From contig ONKA01000012.1 in NCBI GenBank assembly GCA_900318265.1, positions 1-64,000 of the forward strand: a stretch of 64,000 nt of DNA, written 5' to 3'. Both the position numbers and the translations under genes were made by a program. Under the pieces are notes generated by a model. That model had not been told where the DNA came from. It worked only from the letters and a program-made list of their open reading frames with translations, and ran no database searches. This document shows positions 60,027 to 64,000 of the stretch, one piece after another. The DNA comes from an uncultured Bacteroidales bacterium. Lineage in GTDB: Bacteria > Bacteroidota > Bacteroidia > Bacteroidales > F082. Position 1 is the first letter of the stretch. The number at the start of each line of letters is the position of its first letter.

Positions 60027-62417
60027 CTATTTGAAATAAACCCTAGTAATTCCAGTGCCACCGGTCTCGAGCGAGGCGTCGCAGAAGCGCTCCACGTCGT
60101 GGTTATGGCTGAGCTTCTCGCGGATGAGTTTGCGGAGGATGCCGTTGCCCTTGCCGTGGAGGATGCTCACCTCTTTAATGCTTAAAAGCTTGGCTTCGTC
60201 AAGGTATTTGTCGACGATGTCCAAGGCCTCCTCGGCACGATGGCCGCGCACGTCCAAGGTCAACTCGAAGTGCTCGGCTTTCTCACTGAGGTCCTCGGCG
60301 ATGCCGTTCTGCCAACGACGCTGCGTCTTGCGGGCCTCGGCACGACTCACCTTGCGGAGCTTGTCGGGGCTGGTGCGCAGGCGGATGCTGTCGAAGAGGA
60401 TGGTGGCATCGGTGTCGCTGATGGCCAGGATCTCGCCCACCACCTGCATCTCCTCGATGCAGACGGTGTCGCCCACCTTGAGCACCACCTCGCCCTCTTC
60501 CTTTTTCTTCTGCTCGGCCACTTCCCTAGCCTTCTGCGCAATCTCCTCCTTGGTCTTCTCCAGGTTCTGGCGGATCTCCTTGGTCCTCCCCTTCTCGGCC
60601 TGCGCCTCTTTGATTTCGCGGATGGTGCGCTCTATCTGGCTGTTGGCCCTCTGGATGAGTTCCTGCGCCTCGGCAGCGGCATCGCGGAGGTATTGTTTCT
60701 TCTTGCCTTCGAGCTCGGCCAGCAGACCCTTGTATTTCTCCACCACCTCGGTGAGCAACTGGTCGGCGATGCGAAGGTCCTGCTCCTTCTTGCGGATGGC
60801 TTTCTTGTCGACCTCCAACTGCTGCAACTGCTTCTCGAACTTGAGATGCTGGTCGCCAGTGATGTTGGCAGCATTGTCGAGAATCTGCCTCGGGAAGCCG
60901 ATCTTCTTCGCTATCTCGAAGGCGAACGACGAGCCAGGCTTGCCCGTCATCATGATGTACATGGGCTGCATGAAGCGTGTGTCGAACAGCATGGCGCCGT
61001 TGACGATGCCCTCGTGGTTGTCGGCAAGTAGTTTGAGGTTGGCATAGTGCGTGGTGACCATGCCGAAGGCTTGTTTCTTGTTCAGCTCGAGGAGGATGGC
61101 CTCGGCGATGGCACCGCCTAGCTGGGGTTCTGTGCCAGTGCCGAACTCGTCGATGAGGAAGAGGGTCTTGCCGTCAGCCTGCTCCAGCAGGGCCTTCATA
61201 TTAATAAGGTGTGAGCTGTAAGTCGATAGGTCATCCAAGATGGACTGCTCGTCGCCGATGTCGATGAAGAGGCTCTCGAAGATGCCGCACTGCGAGTCGA
61301 CGCGCATGGGCGGCATCAGGCCACACTGCAACATGTATTGCAGCAGGCCTGTGGTCTTCAGACAAACCGACTTGCCGCCTGCGTTGGGACCGCTGATGAC
61401 GAGGATGCGTTCCTTCTCGTTGAGTTGCAAATCGAGGGGAACGACCTGCTTGCCCTGGGCTTTCAGTTTCTGCTCCAACAAAGGATGGCGCGCCTGCTGC
61501 CAATTGATATAAGGTGTGTCCAGTAGTTCGGGCTTCACGCCGCCGATTTCGTTGGCCAGCAAAGCCTTGGCGCGGATGAAGTCGAGTTCGCCCAAGAGGT
61601 GCCATGCCTTGCGGAGTTCGGAGAGGTAAGGCCTAAGCAGTCGTGTGAAGGCCATGAGGATGCGGTGGATCTCGCGGCGTTCGGCATACTCCAGCTCCTT
61701 GATTTCGTTGGAAGTGTCGAAGATCTCGGCGGGTTCGATGTAGACGGTTTGGCCTGTGGCCGACTCGTCGTGGATGAAGCCGCGGATGGCACGTTTGTCG
61801 CCCGCCTTCACGGGGATGACCAGGCGGCCGTCGCGCACGGTGAGTTCCGCCTTCGGGTCGACCCAACCCGCCGTCTTGGCATCGCCCATGATCTGGCGGA
61901 TGCGCTTCTCGATGCCGCCTTGCTTGCGGCGGATGCTCTGGCGGATCTCGAGCAGCTCGGTGGAGGCGTTGTCGGGGATCTCGCCCTTGTCATCAACGAG
62001 GCGGTTCACCTCGGTAAAGAGGCTGCGTTCGATGAAAATGTCCTCAATCAGTGCCTTGATCCGTGGCGTGGCGTTGGCACTTTCGGAATGACCATAGCGC
62101 AGGACAGCCTCCACCACATTGAGCGAAGGTTTCAGGGCGAAAAGGTCCTCCACGCTGAGGCAGGTGCCGTCGATCTGGATCTGGTGGAAGGCCTCGCGCA
62201 AGTCGTGGAAGTCGCGCATGGGGAAAGGCACACCGGTCTGCAGCAGGCCGATGAACTCCTCGGTCTGTTCCAGGCTCTTGACGATGCGGCTTTTGTCGCT
62301 GCCGAAAGCCATCTTGTCAACGCGTTCCAGTCCCATCTGGCTGATGCAATTTCTGGAGAGCATCTGCCGGATGCCGGCGAAACCGATCTTTTGTTCGAAG
62401 TTGGTTGGGTAGATCAC
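60027..62417 (-). CDS. mutS2: Endonuclease MutS2
   Basis: About 796 aa. MutS-like clamp and ATPase without the mismatch-recognition domain. P-loop GPNAGGKSVCLKT, Walker B LFLIDEFGTGTEP, a long charged coiled coil (about residues 500-650), and a C-terminal Smr nuclease domain (LDVRGHRAEEALDIVDKYL, LHGKGNGILRKLI). The family acts in recombination control and, in some bacteria, in rescue of collided ribosomes. The start is the GTG at 62417 (VIYPTNFEQKIGFAGIR, the usual MutS2 N-terminus), 20 nt after the -7 element at 62438-62445. An ATG at 62471 lies upstream of that promoter and is excluded. Confidence 0.93.
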   Translation of the reverse strand: MIYPTNFEQKIGFAGIRQMLSRNCISQMGLERVDKMAFGSDKSRIVKSLEQTEEFIGLLQTGVPFPMRDFHDLREAFHQIQIDGTCLSVEDLFALKPSLNVVEAVLRYGHSESANATPRIKALIEDIFIERSLFTEVNRLVDDKGEIPDNASTELLEIRQSIRRKQGGIEKRIRQIMGDAKTAGWVDPKAELTVRDGRLVIPVKAGDKRAIRGFIHDESATGQTVYIEPAEIFDTSNEIKELEYAERREIHRILMAFTRLLRPYLSELRKAWHLLGELDFIRAKALLANEIGGVKPELLDTPYINWQQARHPLLEQKLKAQGKQVVPLDLQLNEKERILVISGPNAGGKSVCLKTTGLLQYMLQCGLMPPMRVDSQCGIFESLFIDIGDEQSILDDLSTYSSHLINMKALLEQADGKTLFLIDEFGTGTEPQLGGAIAEAILLELNKKQAFGMVTTHYANLKLLADNHEGIVNGAMLFDTRFMQPMYIMMTGKPGSSFAFEIAKKIGFPRQILDNAANITGDQHLKFEKQLQQLEVDKKAIRKKEQDLRIADQLLTEVVEKYKGLLAELEGKKKQYLRDAAAEAQELIQRANSQIERTIREIKEAQAEKGRTKEIRQNLEKTKEEIAQKAREVAEQKKKEEGEVVLKVGDTVCIEEMQVVGEILAISDTDATILFDSIRLRTSPDKLRKVSRAEARKTQRRWQNGIAEDLSEKAEHFELTLDVRGHRAEEALDIVDKYLDEAKLLSIKEVSILHGKGNGILRKLIREKLSHNHDVERFCDASLETGGTGITRVYFK

Positions 62418-62437
62418 GGATTGAGTGTTTGGGGTTG

Positions 62438-62445
62438 CAAAAGTA
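62438..62445 (-). promoter_or_regulatory. -7 promoter element for mutS2
   Basis: TACTTTTG on the minus strand; it fixes the GTG start at 62417. Confidence 0.7.
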
Positions 62446-62448
62446 CAC

Positions 62449-62484
62449 AAAAAAAGTCCGAATGCATGCATTCGGACTTTTTTT
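62449..62484 (-). terminator. Terminator of the upstream lipoprotein gene, abutting the mutS2 promoter
   Basis: A 22-nt perfect palindrome (GTCCGAATGCA and its complement) with seven A and seven T bases on its sides, 13 nt after the lipoprotein stop codon and 3 nt from the mutS2 -7 element. Confidence 0.85.
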
Positions 62485-62497
62485 GTTGTAACAGTCT

Positions 62498-63475
62498 TTA
62501 CAGGCTCAGCTCATACATGTAGCCGTGGTACTGCAGGGAGCCAGTGATGTCGGGGAAGAAGATGCTGTTGGGGTGTTCCACATTCGACAGGACGAGGTTC
62601 TCCATAACGACCGTCTTGGTGCCATCGTCGTTGGTGACTACGTTCATGGTACCGCTCTTGGCGACATAGCCCGTCTGAGGTTGCATGGTCCAAAAATCGG
62701 AGTCGAGGGCGACGTGGACGCAAGGCAGGATGGGCAGATAAGGAGTGAAAGCATAACCGAGGTTGTACTCGCCATCGACGAGTTGTCCGTTGCCATAGCT
62801 GACGATGAAAGAACGCTTGCGGTCGGATGACAAGAAGAGCATGGATTTCACACCATCACCGAGGATGCCCATCCCACTGATAGTGGTGATGCCAGCCAAA
62901 CCGATGGGGCTTTCGATGTTCTTGATCTTGAACTTGTTCTCCACATCGAACTGATAAGGCGGCAGCGTACCGCTGAAGTTCAAAGCCAACTGGATGGTTT
63001 GACCGTTTTCGTTGGCGCCCATGCTTTGTGCCAGAATGACAGTGTAGGTGCCGTTTTCTTCGGTGACGGAGAGCACACCGTTCATCCAATAGTAGGTGTC
63101 GCCGTAGAACAAGGTGTCGGCGCCCATGATGAAGGGCAGCTCACCGAGGTTGAACTCGTGGAAGCCGACCACAGTGGGAACGGGATCCTTCGAGTTGTCG
63201 CCCATCGTATAGGTACCAGGAACAATGTCGCCGTTAAAGATAATGGCGATGCCTTCGTTTTTGGCAGCGGTCATCTCCTTGGAGGCAAGGACGATAGCGT
63301 TCTTTTGTCCATACTTGACGGCCTTGGCGGTAACGATGTTATCGGTGTTGTTGCCAACCGTCATGGCACCAGCTTGAACTTCGGGTGTCACATTGCTGTT
63401 GTTGTTCTTGTTGCAACTGGTGCTGATCAGGGCCAAGCCACAGAAGAGCATCAAACTTAAAAACACTTTCTTCAT
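62498..63475 (-). CDS. Predicted lipoprotein of unknown function
   Basis: 325 aa. The signal ends in the lipobox STSC (MLFCGLALISTSCNKNNNSN), followed by an Asn-rich spacer. The body is beta-rich with regular short strands (GIAIIFNGDIVPGTYTMGDNS, GVLSVTEENGTYTVILAQSMGANENGQTIQLALNFSG). The second half repeats a similar theme (DGEYNLGYAFTPYLPILP, SGTMNVVTNDDGTKTVVMENLVL). The GTYT..NG pattern suggests two related beta domains. I do not recognise a family. It has its own terminator. Confidence 0.75.
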   Translation of the reverse strand: MKKVFLSLMLFCGLALISTSCNKNNNSNVTPEVQAGAMTVGNNTDNIVTAKAVKYGQKNAIVLASKEMTAAKNEGIAIIFNGDIVPGTYTMGDNSKDPVPTVVGFHEFNLGELPFIMGADTLFYGDTYYWMNGVLSVTEENGTYTVILAQSMGANENGQTIQLALNFSGTLPPYQFDVENKFKIKNIESPIGLAGITTISGMGILGDGVKSMLFLSSDRKRSFIVSYGNGQLVDGEYNLGYAFTPYLPILPCVHVALDSDFWTMQPQTGYVAKSGTMNVVTNDDGTKTVVMENLVLSNVEHPNSIFFPDITGSLQYHGYMYELSL

Positions 63476-63556
63476 GATAAAATGATTTTTGGGTTGTTGT
63501 CTTTATTACATAACGTATATTTACCACAAAAATTGTGCCTAATGATGTAGGGGTGT

Positions 63557-64000
63557 TCAGATATTCAACCGCAGTTGGATTTCCTCCACCTGTTTTTTCA
63601 GTTCCTGCACAGTTCGCATCAGCTCTTCCTCGCGGAAGTGGTTCTCGCGCTGTTGTGGCATTTCCGCACTGATGTAATGCACAAATTTCCACACCTCCTT
63701 GATGTCGGCGGCAGGCAGGTCGTAGGGATGGTAAAGCGGGTTGAGCGAGCTGAGTGTCAGCTTGCCTTCGTGCTCAATCTTGTTGTCCACGATCTTGAAG
63801 ACGATGCCGTCATCTTGGGTGAGCACGATGTATGGCTGGCCGCTGCGGATGTAGGTCCAGTCGATGACATACTCGCCGGTGACGTAGGAACCGTCGGGGA
63901 TGGGCAGCATCGAGTCGCCACTGATCTGGAAGGTGCGGTATTTACGGTCGTGCGAGAGGAAGGGCATGGTGAAGGTCGGCAGCACCTTGATGTATTCGGG
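63557..64000 (-). CDS. S24/LexA-like transcriptional regulator, C-terminal part (5' end outside window)
   Basis: The frame is open to the window edge, so the N-terminal part (expected XRE-type helix-turn-helix) is missing. The visible part begins PEYIKVLPTFTMPFL, typical of the linker in Bacteroidota XRE-S24 proteins. The peptidase S24 fold follows, with the nucleophile Ser in QISGDSMLPIPDGSYV and the partner Lys in GIVFKIV. A Glu/Gln-rich coiled-coil tail (EEELMRTVQELKKQVEEIQLRLNI) ends it. Whether it self-cleaves like LexA cannot be judged from this fragment. Confidence 0.85.
   Translation of the reverse strand, partial: PEYIKVLPTFTMPFLSHDRKYRTFQISGDSMLPIPDGSYVTGEYVIDWTYIRSGQPYIVLTQDDGIVFKIVDNKIEHEGKLTLSSLNPLYHPYDLPAADIKEVWKFVHYISAEMPQQRENHFREEELMRTVQELKKQVEEIQLRLNI

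Overview
The window looks like a chromosomal segment of a Bacteroidales bacterium (Bacteroidota). The support is: (i) repeated Bacteroidota-type -7 promoter elements (TAnnTTTG) a short distance upstream of many genes; (ii) a dcw cell-wall/division cluster in the Bacteroidota order mraZ-rsmH-ftsL-ftsI-murE-mraY-murD-ftsW-murG-murC-ftsQ-ftsA-ftsZ; (iii) several secreted proteins ending in a type IX secretion system (T9SS) type A sorting domain; (iv) a TonB-dependent receptor with DUF4249 lipoproteins. I saw no rRNA, tRNA, CRISPR array, phage or transposase gene.

Layout. 1-8.9 kb: end of valS, a SlyD-like prolyl isomerase with a Cys/Gly-rich tail, a membrane protein with a von Willebrand A-like motif, a family 2 glycosyltransferase flanked by inverted copies of a short repeat, a YrdC/Sua5 enzyme, a small TonB C-terminal-domain protein and an S41 (CtpA-like) protease. 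9-26 kb: a secreted-protease region with three gingipain-like C25 proteins, the second broken by a frameshift that lies at a 38-base deletion relative to its neighbour. Among them are a TerB/DnaJ protein, an operon of a TonB-dependent receptor plus two DUF4249 lipoproteins, and a SpoU/TrmH methyltransferase fused to a YjjG-like HAD phosphatase. 26-41 kb: the dcw cluster on the minus strand. murD in it is reduced to a diverged C-terminal domain, and the ftsZ linker has been expanded by in-frame copies of a palindromic DNA repeat. 41-42.4 kb: divergent engB and a GlsB/YeaQ-like membrane protein.

42.4-60 kb holds the most unusual structure: two tandem cassettes on the minus strand. Each has a conserved leader of about 320 nt with its own promoter, a giant T9SS-sorted surface protein (1740 and 3535 aa), and a small protein of about 80 aa with a signal peptide and a near-identical C-terminal membrane tail. 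The leaders share palindromes and hairpins, including one stem with a compensatory base-pair change, so a structured regulatory RNA is likely. 60-64 kb: mutS2, an unrecognised lipoprotein and the C-terminal part of an S24/LexA-like regulator.

Taken together, the window pairs core housekeeping functions (wall synthesis, division, translation, DNA maintenance) with an elaborate secreted and surface-protein repertoire. Assignments come from reading the sequence; no database search was run.
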